Below, piece by piece: positions 23,401-38,400 of a stretch of DNA of 64,000 nucleotides. Position numbers and translations under genes: made by a program. Within the stretch, counting starts at the first letter, position 1. Each line of letters begins with the position of its first letter. Location: assembly GCA_033964015.1 (NCBI GenBank), contig CM066919.1:23365204-23429203 (forward strand), in the 5' to 3' direction. Below the pieces are notes generated by a model. It did not search any database, had not been told where the DNA came from, and saw nothing but the letters and a program-made list of their open reading frames with translations. This stretch comes from Scolanthus callimorphus (taxonomy: Eukaryota > Cnidaria > Anthozoa > Actiniaria > Edwardsiidae).

Positions 23401-26400
23401 CTCGTGAATAGGCTGATGCAGGATTTGGGGAGATGTAGGTGTTTCAAGATAGCTACCACCGCCGGTATTTAGGTCATACTGAGGCGTGTTCTTTCCATCT
23501 ATTGTATCACTCCTATTCTCGGAACCGATGCACTCATTTGCATACTGCCGTATTTCCAAGTCTGGTGTATTAACCGCTGGTCCGTCTTCTCGATTACCCG
23601 TCTCCCTCTTGTTCTCAGAACCCATACACTCATTTGCATACCGCGCTTCCATTTCCAAGACGTCTGGGGTATTAACCGCTGACCGTTCTCCCGGGCTATC
23701 GGGCATGGACCCATTAACTCCGAGGTAACTGACAGATTCGTTGTCATAGTCCGTTTCCTCATCCGTTTCCATTATGCCAGAAGTTTCAACCAATGGTCTT
23801 TCGCCCAGCTTTTCTTGTTGGACAAGAATATTTGAAGCTCTCGAGGACGTCGACGATGAGTTTGTTTCATTCGCCTGGGACATGCGGTCATCAGACATCG
23901 AGACGTCTCCTCTGGTCCTCGACAGGTCACGTGAGGACCCATCCGATGGCGCTATCACAGATTCATCGTCATCGTCATCGCTGTCGATTTGTTTTACTCT
24001 TCTTCTAGACTTTCTTGAAACCCTTTCAAATTCTTCCTCATCACTTATGTCAACTGAGCCATGATTCTCCTCCAAATTATCAGACTCATGTACCCGACCA
24101 TCGCTATGTCGATCCTCTACACCATCATCTCTAATTTCCACGCTAGTGTCAAGTCTTTGTACTCTTCGTCCCGGCTTCCGATAAATACCCTCTTTGTCGC
24201 CCTCGATATCATTAGCATGGGCGTATCCTTTTAGCGACAAATGTTCGAATTTATTAGACTCGTCGAGAGGGTGTGTGCTTTTCAAGGAGGTCGAGACATC
24301 TGTCTGATCTGGAGTGAAGGGCAAAGCATCTTCATAGTCACTAATATCGGAAAATGATTCATTGTGGTGACTCTGTATCTTGAGACGTGGATTCTCACTA
24401 CTGCTAACTTCCCTAGACACGCTTACATCCGGTACGGACTTCTCAGAATCAAGTGATAAGTCACCTCCTTTCTTCAATCCACGAATCGCATCCTCGCTGC
24501 TATTCAACTCGCTGGTGGTACTTACTTCCGGTAATGAGTTCTCAGAATCACGCAGCGAATTCTCAGAATTTCCGTGCTTCTTGGAATCCCCGCTGCTATC
24601 GATATCATCGTCAGAGTCGTTAATGTCATCGAATGGCATCTGACTGATGCTACGACGCTTGTGTTTCAGACTCCTCCGTGGGGTCCTGGCGGGGCTGTTT
24701 GCGAGATCAACCGTCTGGAACATGCGGTCATCAAATACCGGGATATCGACGCTTAACTCCTGATTGACCCCCGTCGAGTCACGAGATATATTTTCCTTTT
24801 TACTATCACTCGCGCCCACGTCTTCGAATCTTCCAATCTCCTGCTCGTTCGTTGAAGGTTCTAGAATCTCCGTGGGTGGAGTAGCTTGTCTTGTAAGGGA
24901 ATTATCTAGTTCGGCGACACCAAAATTAACATCAAATGTTGGCAGGAAGGTGGAATTGGCGATAGGGGTCTTCATGTCATTGCTGAACGAGGAATCATGG
25001 AGACCCGCATCAAAGGATTTCTCCTGACTTGGGTCTTTACTGTTCTCTTGGTTATGGTGGCGCGGGGGTGTTTTGGGAGATGCATCTACTGCTGGTGATC
25101 CAGAAAAGGACTCACTTATCTGAGGATCACTGGTGACGGAACGAAAGGAGGAAAAATATGTTATGACAATAATGGAAATGAAGAAATTACCATATAGAGC
25201 AGATTTCGTATGACTTTGAAAAGTACCGCGAAAGAGCTGTACCGCGCCACGACCGTGACCGCACCGCGACTACGCGGTTTCGTTCGGTATCTACAGCAGG
25301 CCAGGTTCCGTACCGCCACCGCGACAGTACCGCGCCGTGTCACGGTACTTTTCACAGTCATACGAAATCTGCTCTATTGTGTATGCTAAAGAGCTAATGA
25401 AATATCCCATGTGGGCTTCTGGGGCTATGCTGTAGTGAACGGAGACAGTGGAAAATTATCTGACTATGGAGGGATCTTAGTGCTACGCGGCCACAGGTTT
25501 TCCTGACCATTGGGCAGTCGCAAAACAAATTCGCACCTCCTGTTGAGGACCTCTGGAATTCCAAGGTGGGTGGTCAAAATGGAGCTCGGAATTCGTTTTG
25601 CGACTGCCCATTTACTTTGCGGCATTGCCTGGTGTGGGAGACAAGTCTGTGTGGACACAAGTGGTCAGGAACATTGATACAATCTGTCAATGGAGAAAGC
25701 AACTCCATTAGAAAGTAAAAGAATGGAAGAGAGAATACAGAAGTCCGGACGATGTACTTTTTTCTCCTTCATATTTTGGAAATTCGAAATGTTTTCCAGT
25801 TGACCTTAAAACTACGCCAGGGAAAACACATAAAAATTGGTTCCTAGTTTAGGCATGGTCTATTTTGGTACTCACTCCGGGCCCTGTCATCTGCACTCTA
25901 GTATTTGTGCCCTAGGATGTTCGTTCTAACTGAGGCTGTTATGTATTTACCTTCTTTCAGAACCCTCATATTCATCACCGCCTTCATCCAGTGCCAGTCC
26001 AGCAAATGACCTCTCGAGGTTCTCATTTCCCTCGTGGACGGTCAAATCAATGACGCTCTCTTCCGTGTCCACGCGAGAAGCCTGTGGTACATCTGGAGTT
26101 ACAGGCGGGGTGCACAGGTCGATGACGTCATCCTGTTTTGGAGGCATTGCTGGCGGCTTCTATAGGTATGAACAAAGTACAAAATATGTTTGCTGTAAAG
26201 TATGCTTCATAAAGTTGCAATAAGTCTAATTTTCCATTCGTCTCTCTGTCTCGCTGCCTGTCTGTATGTGTACAGGTCTGCCCTTCCTCGGGTACGCTTG
26301 AGTATACAATATGACAAATGATACCTTAACATAATTTCCGGGCATAAATCTCTTGTTGTCTGTGCGCGATGGCTGGAACACCTCAAAATGGTTCTGAAGC

Positions 26401-29400
26401 TTCGACTGTATAGCGCTCTTTCTGTTGAATTTCTGCATCATATCATCAATTTGCTCTTGACTGGGGCCGGATTTCTGTGGCCGACTGTGGAGCGTGTTTC
26501 GAGGGTTCTCATAAGCGGCGGGTTGGCTGTGGAAAGGGTTGTGTACGCCACCAGCGCTTGACTCCGCTGCCACCATGTTCTGTGCACGGAGAACCTGAAA
26601 AAAAAAAAAAAACAGTTATCACACGAAGCGCTTGCGTTTGTAATATAAAATATGCAAAACGGGTTTTTGGGTCACGTCCGAATTTGATGGTATCAAAAAT
26701 GGCCGCGAAGCAGTGGATTACAGAGCAGATTCCGACTGCGAAACGCACGGAACACGCTACGATAATAACGGTACAGCATGGAACCTCGCCTTCTCATGGA
26801 CGTCCAGCCAATCATATCACGCGAATTTACTCCAATCAAAATGCATTGACGCGGCACGGCGCAATACCATTACGGCGCGGAGAGACGGCTCCATCTTACC
26901 AATCCTCGCGCGCCATTGTCCTCACCTCACCTCTTTCCCCTGGAGGGCGTTGAGGGGAGGACCCTGGTGCGCGAGGATGCACCTTACCCTGGCCTGAATG
27001 GCGTCCGCTGGCCCTGATTCCGCCAACTCCTCTGGCGTCTCCACGGCCTCCTTGCTATACATCAGGTCATGATCAGTTATTCCAAACACGTGGTCTGCGG
27101 AACACATCATCATAGAGGGAATTTCACATGAGACCGGTAAGACTAAAGCCCTGGCTAAACTAGGACCCATGTAGCGCGCAACATTGTAGCCGGACACATG
27201 TTTCCTTCCTTCGTGTTTCCCAGTTTAGCCACGCGAGAAACATTGTTGCGCGCAACAATGTAGCCGGGACACAAAGAAATGTTTCTTCGCAAGACAAGAA
27301 ACATTTTGTGTTTCCGAGGCGCACGCGTGCGATGTTTCCTAGTTTAGCTACCCGGGGCAAGATGCAGGACACAAATGTTGCGCGCTACATGTGTCCTAGT
27401 TTAGCCGCCGTAGCTCAACTCCACCTAGTCAATCAAAAACAAGGAAAAATAACAAGCTGCTGCTGAATGGTTTCCTCGTCAGTCAATCACGAGTCATGCC
27501 ACTATCACTCATTGAACACGTGACTAGATTCTTTGGAAACCAAGCCAAGTAAAATCACTATCACGTGGTGCGCACGTGATCACTAAATACACTGCCGCGG
27601 TTTAGTTCAAAACTTCGTTGGTTAACAGGAATGAGCGAGCATTAACATTGAGAATGGAGAGTAAACGCAAACAGGAATAATGTTCAACCGCATATGAATC
27701 CCGCTTGATGTATACATTCTTGTCAGCAGGGAAGAAGTTATTACCCCTTACCTGCGACCACTCTCCACACGAATCTCTATAGCTCAGTAGTCGAGCACAC
27801 GACCGCAGGAGGGCCTTCACCTCCTTATGGCGGTAGGGCGTCTGTAAGGAATCGCAAGTTCGATTCCTGCTGGGGGCTTTGATTTTTTTCCGAGCAATTT
27901 CAGTACACGTTACATCATTTCCTGTAAAATTATGGTGTCATGTTTTACCTAGGGAGTGCAGAAACTCGATGTGCTTGTCCAAAATCTCGTCGCTCTTGCG
28001 ATGTTTGGCGTGCAGTTGCTCAAGTTGCTGCTGAGTTTTCGACATGTTTGGATCATCTAGTGTGAACAAATCGCGTAGTTCTTGCTTGCTAAAGTACCTG
28101 TGAGTATCAAAACCAGTCAAGCAATCAGAGAAAGGTACTTCCACTGCGAGTCAAGCTCTGATTTGACTGTAAGCTGTTGACGAATCCCCCCAACCCCACC
28201 CCGACAGTGGTACTCTGAACGTCTCTCGGCTTCGCCTGCAAAACCAACACCACGTAGCTTTTGCAGGCTACTCTCAGCTCAGATCACGGGTGTGTTGTTG
28301 AAAGAAAGGAATTGGCGGAACTCTGTTCATATCTGACGATTAGAATGATTCTGCGAACTCCCACTTACATTGGGCAATCGCAGAATCTTTTTGCACCCCT
28401 CCTGTTGAGGACCCGAGTCTCAGGTACCCACCCTGGAAATTTGGGGTTGTCCCTACCCGCCCTGGAATTCCAGCGAATTTTCTCATGACCTCCCTGGAAA
28501 TAATGTTTACCCACCCAGAAATTCCATATTTTGCGAGTATCCACCCTGGAATTTTGCTCCAATACTAGGGTACCCACCCCAGAATTTCGGGCCGCTCTAG
28601 GACCACCCACCCTGGAATTCCAGACCGGCGTATGTCATACGCCTTACTAGAAATTAATGTGTCATATTACTCAGATAAGGAGTTCAAGATCAGTCTACCT
28701 GAAAGGGTTTTTTGAGCAGCCCGTAGCCTGTTTCATCAAGGCATCTTTGAAGATCTGTTTCCTGTAGATCTTCTCTTCTATTGAGCCACATGTGATCAGA
28801 CGGTAAATAACCACGCATTTCTTCTGGCCTATACGATACGCTCTGCAACGCAGAAGAATAATGACCACGAAAAATGTTGCTTTGGTGTTAGGCTACAGTA
28901 AAAACCCGAGTATAAAGAACCTGGCTTTTAAGAACCTGTTAGGCTAAGATTGTCCACACCAACCACATGTTTCCTTGTATTTTTAAATCAAATAAGAACC
29001 TGTGTTAGGGCTTAAATCCTTTATACCACAACGTGCGCGTTTCTCGAATTCTGATTGGCTCTCAGCCATGGGTACATAAAAAAAAGTACAACACCACGGA
29101 ACGCGCCATCATCAGCGCCATCAGAAAAAATGAAAACACCGTTTGGCTGCGCGCGCGCTATTTTATTTTTTCCTTTTTGTTGTGGTATAAAACAAATGTC
29201 CTCTGATTTTTCGTCCTCTTATATACCACGGAATTACGTAATAAAATGATCAAAATGTACTGAGTCTACAACATTTTGATCATTTAATATCTTGGTGTGG
29301 TGTATAAGAGGACACACTAAGGAAAATCAGGGGACATTTGTTGAAGGTTCTTATACATGTTTTTACTGTACTGGCGTAGCTAGCGAGCTAGGATGCCCGT

Positions 29401-32400
29401 GCCCCCTCCCTTTTGAAACGAAACATACAGTGAACATTAAAGGCTGGTTTACACAAGAAAGCAAGCGCTTAGTTTGCTTGCGCTTGCGTTCGTTTGATTG
29501 ACACTAGACGCAAGCACAAGGGACGGCTGAGCTTCTGAGTGTAGCCCCCACAACACAAAAGAACCAAAAGCGCCACGAGTCATGAGCCGAACAATACCTG
29601 TCGACAGCCTGCGCATCAGTTGCTGGGTTCCAGCTTGGATCAACTGAGCAAAGAAAATGGATGAAGAGGAGAATTAGCAACTGATGGAGAGAGGACAGGA
29701 AAACGCGGAGGCTGTCACTTACAGATGACGACGCGATCTGCAGCGGTTAGTGTGATTCCTACTCCTCCAACCTAACGAAAAAAAAAAACAGACCAAAATG
29801 TTGATCCCAGGGCGACAAAAAACATCACGTCACCAGCTGGTTACGTAACATTTGTTGTGCTCTCCCGTTTGACCGCACAGTGTTACTATACAGCGCTGGG
29901 CCGGGGTTGAACTCAGGGCCGGGGTTGAATTCAGGGTCTTTGCTAAATAATTGAGGTACTCCCTTTGCTCTAAGGGCCTCTTCACATGACTATGGAATGA
30001 GTTTCGCTCCAGAATCAGTTTCATTCCGGAATGTTTTAAGGCCAGGGTTGAACTCAGGGTCTTTGCTAAATAATTGAGCGCTGCATTCTGGTAGTTGTGG
30101 GACACGGCTTGGGCATTTCTGAATAAAGAGGAGCGCGTGCTTATAGCTGGAATTGTCCATTAGGTGGCAACAAGATGTAAACAAGATGTAAACACCGTTA
30201 GCCGATTTTGTCTATTGCACAAGGGCGGGTCCAAGCACTGACTCTTACTAAAATTACTCACCTGTGTTGTGAGGAGAAAGCAGGTGTACGAGGAATTTTT
30301 CTGGAATGTATTGATGAGATGCTGTCTCTCCGCCGTACTCGTAATGGTACCGTCAATGCGTAAGAGATTGTGTCCCTGAAACAAAGACAGATAGGTAATG
30401 TGGTAAACTGCCAATCAAACCATGTAGACCAATCAGGATCTTGCCTTCTTTTGCTTAGTGCAGTCGACGGGGTTTTCGTCGCGATAGAAAGCCAGGCAAC
30501 TGCGCTAGGCGAAACAGTACAAGAACCTGATTGGCTTAGATGGTTTACATGGTGGAACAGAAAAAAATAAAATCCCAAACTAAACGCGACAAATGCGCAA
30601 CACTAAAGAGCTTGTGCCAGCCATTTTGACAGCATAGCAACATACCAAGTCGGAGAAAGTATCCATTTCCATCGGCTGATTAGAGAATATGGAGCAACGT
30701 TCTTGATTGAATTTGGTAAATCAAATCTGAAACTTTGTTTTTAGATGTTTATTAAGAGATTTCTACACGTAATTCGTCTTCTAATATCAAACACAAACAA
30801 TAACAAAGGAGTGGCTGACACAGGCTCCTTCGTTCTTTATTTTCCCAAGGCAGGCCTACCTGTGCGTGATAACGCGCTGGATGATGTCCAACATCTTTCG
30901 TGATTGGCTAAATATCAGGCAGCGATGTCCCTCCTCCTTCAAGTTGTCCAGTAGTGCTAATAGGAACACCATCTTGCCTGATTCCTGGATAAGGGTAGCA
31001 TCAGAGGGCCCACACCCACTCAGGAGGTTGTTTTCTATGGTTCCTTGGTTTTCTTTATCCTCGTCGTCGTCTATGTTTACCGCCCTGAAAAAAGGACAGG
31101 TCAAGCGAAATAGTCTTAAAACGCCTGACGTCCAGAGGTTCGCCTCCATCTGTCTTATAGGCCTTATAATTCTTTTCAGCGCGCCAAACGATCTTTTTAC
31201 ACTTCCAAAAAGAAATGTTCATTGAGATAGACTAGCCAGATGTATCTCGTATTTTAAGTTGTGTAATATATTGTAGTTTTGTGTATTTAAACACTTGCGC
31301 AGTTGAAAAATTTTGTAGTTTGCATAAAAAGCCAACAGTCCAATCGTCCAACACACAATTCAGATCTTGCGATTATTTCTTTGGGTGGTTACAATTGTCA
31401 GATTTTCACTCGACCGAGTGCACAATTGTACGTGCAGATCTTAGAAAAGTATCCACCCAAAGGAATGATCACATGATCTGAATTGGGTGGCAACAAGATG
31501 GAGACACCTTGAGCCGATTTTGTCTATTGTCTATTTTTCGTTTTCACAGGAGTCAATAACCGAGTAGATTAAATGTGTACCTTGCACCCTCGTCCAGTCC
31601 CAGCTGAGTACATGCCATGGCTGATAGGAGCCGTGGGTGATCACAGATCTTTTTGAGGACATTCAACTCGGCCAACGGGGATCTCGTACTCATCAGCATC
31701 TGATATGAGGGGAAGAACAACTCGTGAATGCGGTACATAATTAGATAAGAGTACATTACTAAGAGTGTTGATCTGCTACTAAGTTTGCCGTCATCACATT
31801 AGAATAAGTGCTATTTATAGAACAATGCTGTTTATAGCAGACTCGTTCCCGCAAATAACCGGGTCGCTTAAGCGGCGCGCAATAGATTGTGGGGAGAGTA
31901 GCGAGGCGTGAAAAGGTGCGTGGAACCTCCAGTTTTGGCGTGCGATTGGCGTTATCACTTTTTCTTCACCCTACCCGTAAGCCATCGCGCACCTGCCAAG
32001 TAACACAAAAAACGCAAGATCAAATAATTTTGACGCTAAAAATAGCACATAACCTACAATGTTGGTGGACAGCCCTTATGTGAAAGTTGCCACTCCTTGT
32101 AATGAACTCCTGGTTTAGCAAACGGCACTTTTTTAATCTCACCTCTTTCACGCGCTCTAGACCCAAGAAATCTACGTAGATCTTGAGCTGCGTCTCGGAC
32201 ATTTTTAACCACACGATCAAGTCGTTTTTACGCATTAGACTTTCAGGCAACCTGTGAAATTACAGAAAGACGTAAAGGTTTTAGCGACATGTTATATAGC
32301 ACTACAGCTAAATTCGCTGCTTCACGTTGCCACAAATTCAACACACGGATTTTGCTATTTGGGAGCTCGAGTTTTTTTTGCAAGTTAAACACTCTCACCG

Positions 32401-35400
32401 TTCCTGTCCTGTTTTTCGTCTGGTGCAGTCGACTGGCTTCTGTCGCGGCGTTTGTCTAGTTTTCGCCGATGGAAGCCAGTTAACTGCACAAGGCGAAAAC
32501 TTGGGCTAATACCTGATTGGCTCAAATGGTTTGACTGACGAAACAAAATAATAATTAAGCAATAAAAGTACTTTCCGCGTGCTCTCTGCTTTCTTACAAA
32601 CACGAGGGGGATGTTGGGAGAACTGATCAAAACTTGAAAGACACGAGCCGAAGGCGAGTGTCTTTCAAGGTTTATCAGTTCGACCAACATTCCCCGAGTG
32701 TTTGTAAGAAACCAGAGAGCACGCAGAAAGTATTTTTATTGCTTTTAGAAAATAACATAAACACGCGCGACAGCGTTGCGTCACAATCGTGTTTCTCAGG
32801 TCTCTTACAAACACGCTTTTTAACCAATCAGAATGCGCACATTCACAATACAACATAGGTGTTATTTTCTAATAATCGATATTTTGATGTTACTCGTAGC
32901 TTTTGCTTTACTCTGTGAAGTGCGCGTGTCCGCTTCATCAAATTCTCCTGCGCGTACTGTTATTCTGCGCCTTAATTACCTCCATAGTGAAACTTTACCC
33001 CGTCCATGAAATATCCAAGATGAAATATTCTGTGGCGTCTAAAATGATAACATTTTCGGTCCTTTCCAAGGTCCTTCTATCGTTACTCACGATCGAGACT
33101 ACAAGGTTGCTACGACTTGCAAGTGCGCGCGTAAGCTTATTATTAGGGAAAGATCCCCCTCCTTTTGTAGCGCAGAAAAATTCAGTTCGTATCGGCTTTG
33201 ATATTTTTCCTGCGATGACAATGAGCACATACCTGGCCGAGGGTGTTTTGGTACAGTCATATTTCCATCGACACTTGTGTTTCCCTCTTTCTCTACAGAT
33301 TTGTCACTCTGCACGTTGGCGTCATCCTTGGACTTCAGTACCATCGCCTTAGTTCGCCGCAAGAAGTGAGGCTCGATCAGCTTTCGCAAGCTCTCTGCCA
33401 TTTCTCCTCCCACTCGCTTTTCGTAAGCGCTTGCGTCGCGCTCACGGGCCTGTGTATTTTAATAGAAAAAAGTAAAATAAACAAAGCAACACACCAAGAA
33501 TTGGAAGACCGAAAACGAAGAACAGGATATTTCATGAAGGTATCTTCGAGTTTTTTTAAACAGGCCCTGTACGTTTTCCAGCAATAGGGATGCTCTTCTC
33601 AAAATTAGCTATCAACAGCATGCATTCAGAAGAAAATGGGGACCAGATGTCTATTATGGTGAGCAAACTTCAAACTACTTGGCGACTAGAATTTCTCTTT
33701 AAAAGAGGTTAATGTCGGGTTTGCAACAATAAGAAAATTTAGTGACTGTACCCTGGTAATGGGATTCTCGTACTCCTGTTTAAAGGTCCGCGCTGATCCA
33801 AGCAGATTACCCTGACATGTGAAGTCAAACAGGGACCACATCTCCTGTAAGATGCAAAACAAGGTTAGTTTAGGCGGGGGCCGAACCAAGTAACAATTGT
33901 TAGAACCCGTTCACACGATACCGGTACAAAACCGGTCCGGTACAATTCTCTTACGGTACCGCTGTTCATACGGTACCGGTACAAGTCAGTCTGGCACGTT
34001 TTGCAACAGTGTTCACACGGGACCTGTGATACTGGTACAATTCTGGCACATTTCGCAACAGTGCTCACACGGTCTAGCCGTGCCAAAATCGGTCCGGTAC
34101 CACAGGTCCCGTGTGAACGCGCGACGGTTACGTACCAGATTGTACCGGTCTCGTGTGAACAGGGTCTTATTTTTCAGTGCATGTTCAGCGATGTTTAAAG
34201 GTTGTTCAGTTCGTGTTCAATGTCCAAATTGCTCAAAACGCAACTTCGGGAAATGTTGAATCATTGGTTAAACCATACCGGTAGTTGAACGCTGAGTTGA
34301 ATCATGTTCAATGCAGGGCCCGTGGTTTGATGCGCGATTTTTTCTGAAATTATGCGCTAAAAATACGAAATTATGCGCTAAAAATACGAAATTATGCGGG
34401 ATTGCGCAATATTGTTTTTCCTAGTGCTGTAACATATTTTGCTCTTTTCAACTGTTTTGTTAAATGAATATAGCTGCTATTTGACTTCAACAACTCTTGT
34501 TTGTCTATAAAATGCTTTGTGATGAGTTCCAATTGCTACGCTTTACTAACGTAACGCGTACATTTAACGTTTCTTTCAGGTAGACATATGTTTTCACTTT
34601 GAAATGAACCTTTTCACTTTCTTACAAAATAGCGTTACCTTTTCCATACCACAAGGATCGTAACAACGCACTCCTATTAAGAAATGAACTGAACGGTCAC
34701 GAGAGCTACACGCACACTATCAGAGCTATCGTTACTATCTCTCATGATAACAAAAAATCGTCACACTTGTTTGCCGTCGTTCTGTCCGTAATGCTCAAAA
34801 TTACCCCCCTTCGCGAGAGCGATCTGCAATCGTCGGAAGTAGCCACGTTTCTCCATGAAAAAGCGTAATGTGATGTGATTATGATCAATGTTAACTGCAT
34901 AAAGTCGACTGTGTTTATCGCGGTTAGCGTCCTCTCCCGCTTTTTTCTTTACTTTGCAAGACGCAAACATGTGTTTTATTTCTTGTTGATCAGTTCCCAG
35001 CGCGACGCGTTATAGAACGCTTTGTTATTTTCATTTCTGTCGAGTTGTTATGACGTTTTGAACAGATGATTTCAGAATAAATGTATCGCTTTTGTGAGAA
35101 ACACCAAGTAATGATACCTTTTTTAATGATTTTCTCAAAATTTTGGGAAATTATGCGCGATTGTGCGGGATTCGGCGGATTATGCGCATTATGCGGAAAA
35201 AGCCAAATTATGCGTTTCCGCACCAGCGCATCAAACCACGGGCCCTGTCAATGTTAAAATGTTCAACATTCGTGAAAAACGGACGTTAAAATCAAGTTTT
35301 ACGTCGTGCAAAATGATTTAAATCTTCATAAGTGCTATATTTTAGCCATCGCTTTCAACTGATTTGAAAATTACTGAGTATCTGCTGAGCATCGCTGAAC

Positions 35401-38400
35401 ATTTAGTGCTTAGAAAAACAAGAGAAAAGTTGAACTGTTTTGGCCCAGCTTTACAAGTTGTTACATACAACACACTTTACATTTGTGGAAAATTACTGTG
35501 CAGAAATTCAGCACTCACACGAAGATTATTCTGTATTGGGGTGCCTGTCAAGATAAAATGGTTCTTGGCTGGAATGGCTCGAACGTTCTTGCTTGTCTTT
35601 GTTGGGTTTTTGATCTTGTGTCCCTCATCAAGAATAATGTAGTCCTGGAAAATGGCATACCAAAATACTTACATAGTTGGGATGCCCTAAACAGGGGCGT
35701 AGCCAGGTGATCGGAAAGGGGGGGTCACAACCTTAATGTTTACTGAGTTTTTCGTCTCTAAAGGGGGGGTCCTGGGCACCCCAGGACCCCCCCCCCCCCC
35801 TGGCTACGCCCCTGCTAGAAAGTAAAACTTTATCATGATGTTCATTCCCAAGTTTTTAGTATAATATTAACAATTATTCCTTAAGCCCAAATGCGCTCTG
35901 AGTGAATAGACATGAGGCTGAAGGCCGAATGGGAATAATATTTGAATATATTTATTTGAATAATATTTGAATATATTTATTTGTTTGGGTTGCTTCCTTA
36001 TTCATATATCCCTCGGTGCGTAGCAGAAAACAAAGAACAAATACTCATGGGAATGCCATGTGATCTGAAATGGGAAAACATTACGCCCAAGCCGAGGAGG
36101 TCTGTTTAGTTTCGTCATCATGACCAAGAACAAGAACCATGAACATGGTTCCTTGCCATTGCCTCTCTATTCCCCTGAGCATGGGCTTCACGCCCGTGTT
36201 GCCTGCACAATTGGATTTTGGGCCGGCGATATTTATAATCTTAAAACAGTCTCGATTCAAGCAGGCAATTTTTTATGATTTCTTTTTGTTGCTCTCTGCC
36301 TTTCTAAATAAACATTTTTGAAGCCGCGTTTCAATAAAGGTTAAAATTATCTGAAAAAATAAATTGTTTGCAGGAAGACCGCTACCCGAAAAAAATTGTT
36401 TGCAGCTACATCCTCTAAAAAATAAATTGTTTGCAAGGGAAAATTACCCCCCCCCCCCCTTTCAGAAAAATAATGGTACATCCCTTATAGTGGAATAGCT
36501 GATGTTAATGGATAGTGAGTGAGTGAGGGGCGGATCCAGGATCAATGGGTAAAGCCATAATAATGAAGTGGGCCAACATTGAATATTTCCCATTGCAAAT
36601 ACAGTATATGTATGGGAAAGTCTCTTGAAAATGGGGGGCCACAGCCTCCTCAGCCCTCCCCCCCCTTAAATCTGCTGATGCAACAGTCTATTTGAATATT
36701 TCAAAGCAGCATCCCAACTAACCCATTCAAATTTCCTGCCTGTACTTGTTTCACTGAGTGTTTCATGACTTGACACAACAAGACCTGTAAGAGAAGGGAA
36801 CTGAAAAACTCAACAAATGTTGACAAATCAAAATATTGTGTTACAAAACAAAAGTTCCTTTTTTCCAGCAAGATGGATTTTACTGCCATGTTTATAATTC
36901 TGTCCCTGAAACAATCATCAAACTGTGTTTTACCAGCTTTTTTTGATCAGACAACTATCACAAACATCACAAGATGTTGCAAAAGCTAGCAGGTTGTTTG
37001 GATGTTTGATTCAGGGAACACTTTCAAAACACAATTGGCTGGTGCAGAGTTTGCAGCATTCCGAAAAACGCATTAAAGCCATTTACCATAGGTAGTGAGG
37101 CAGACTCCATTTTTATGCTGAATCTTGTCAAGGTTTCTCTGCCTTTCCTTCTTATTGCTTCCATGGAAAGGTCGCACACGGATACCAGGTGCCCTGAAAT
37201 ATAGGGGAAAAATTGAAAAATTAATCATTCCTGAAAAAATGGCCCCATCATTGTCTGTTGCAAATATTCAGTATTTCATGAATAGTTGTATATTTTCTCC
37301 ACATCAAATGCTATTGTCCATCCTTGAATTTCTAAAATTCATGCACCTTTGAGTTTCATTTTATGTAATATATCAAACACAAGACAGCGTATTTCGATCA
37401 TCAGGATTTCCAAACAAGTGGGTTGAAAAAATGAGGCAAAGCTGAGTTTTTTAACTGCCTTTGAGGTATTTTAAAATCCTGATGAAAAAAAACTGTCAAG
37501 TTTTTAATATAGTTTCTCAAACGAATCATTTAATGCTGAGGAAAAGAAGGAATAAAATTACCACTTTTTAAACTCAGCAGACCAGTTTTCCATGAGCGAC
37601 ACAGGCATGACAATAAGAACTGATTTGATCAAGCCTGAGTCAAACAGACCAGCCAAGAAGGAGATGACCTGGATAGTTTTACCAAGACTGAAAAAAAGAA
37701 AAAAAATAGATGAGAAAGCCTTGTGTTAACTGGTCTTTTTTTTATTGAAAATGTTAATGTTAACTATTTTAAACAAAATCAACTTCAGAACCTGAACCCA
37801 TTAAAAATCTCTTCATGACATATTATTTGGAAGTACTGTAGAGACATTGTGCTCTTTAATCAAGTGCATTGTTCTCTGTCATTGTCCTTGTTTCAATTGT
37901 CGCAACTTAAGGTTTCCTACATTCTTGTACCCAGAGCTCCCTGGCTCGTCACCTCATGGGGGAGGCTCTGGTGACAGCCACTAAGGCATGCACAAGATTT
38001 GATACAGAGCCGTTGAGAGAAACAGAAATCAGTCAATCATCGAAAGCCCTCAAATGGATGCCACCAGAGCCCTGACCTTGCAAGGTGACAAGCCAGGGAG
38101 CTCTGGGTAGGAGAATGGGTTTCCTATTAACAGATTGAGGCAACATACAGCCGATTGCGTTTGAGCATTTTACCCTAACAGTTCGCACGTTATGTTTGAA
38201 CGTTTGAAAGTTGCGTTTCTAAGATGAAATGAGATGTTTCTATGGCGTACCAAAGAGTTCTGTCCTCTCTGATTGGTCAGTGAAAAAAAACACATGGTGG
38301 TTGCTCTTGGAAACGTTGACTTTTTGTCTCACAACGCAACTTTCAAACGTAACATGCGAACTGTTAGGGTAAAACGCTCAAACGCAATCGGCTGTAAGTC

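Noticed and set aside
27770..27894. Functional tRNA gene
   Set aside because: The A and B boxes are too far apart and no acceptor or anticodon stem forms; a SINE is more likely.
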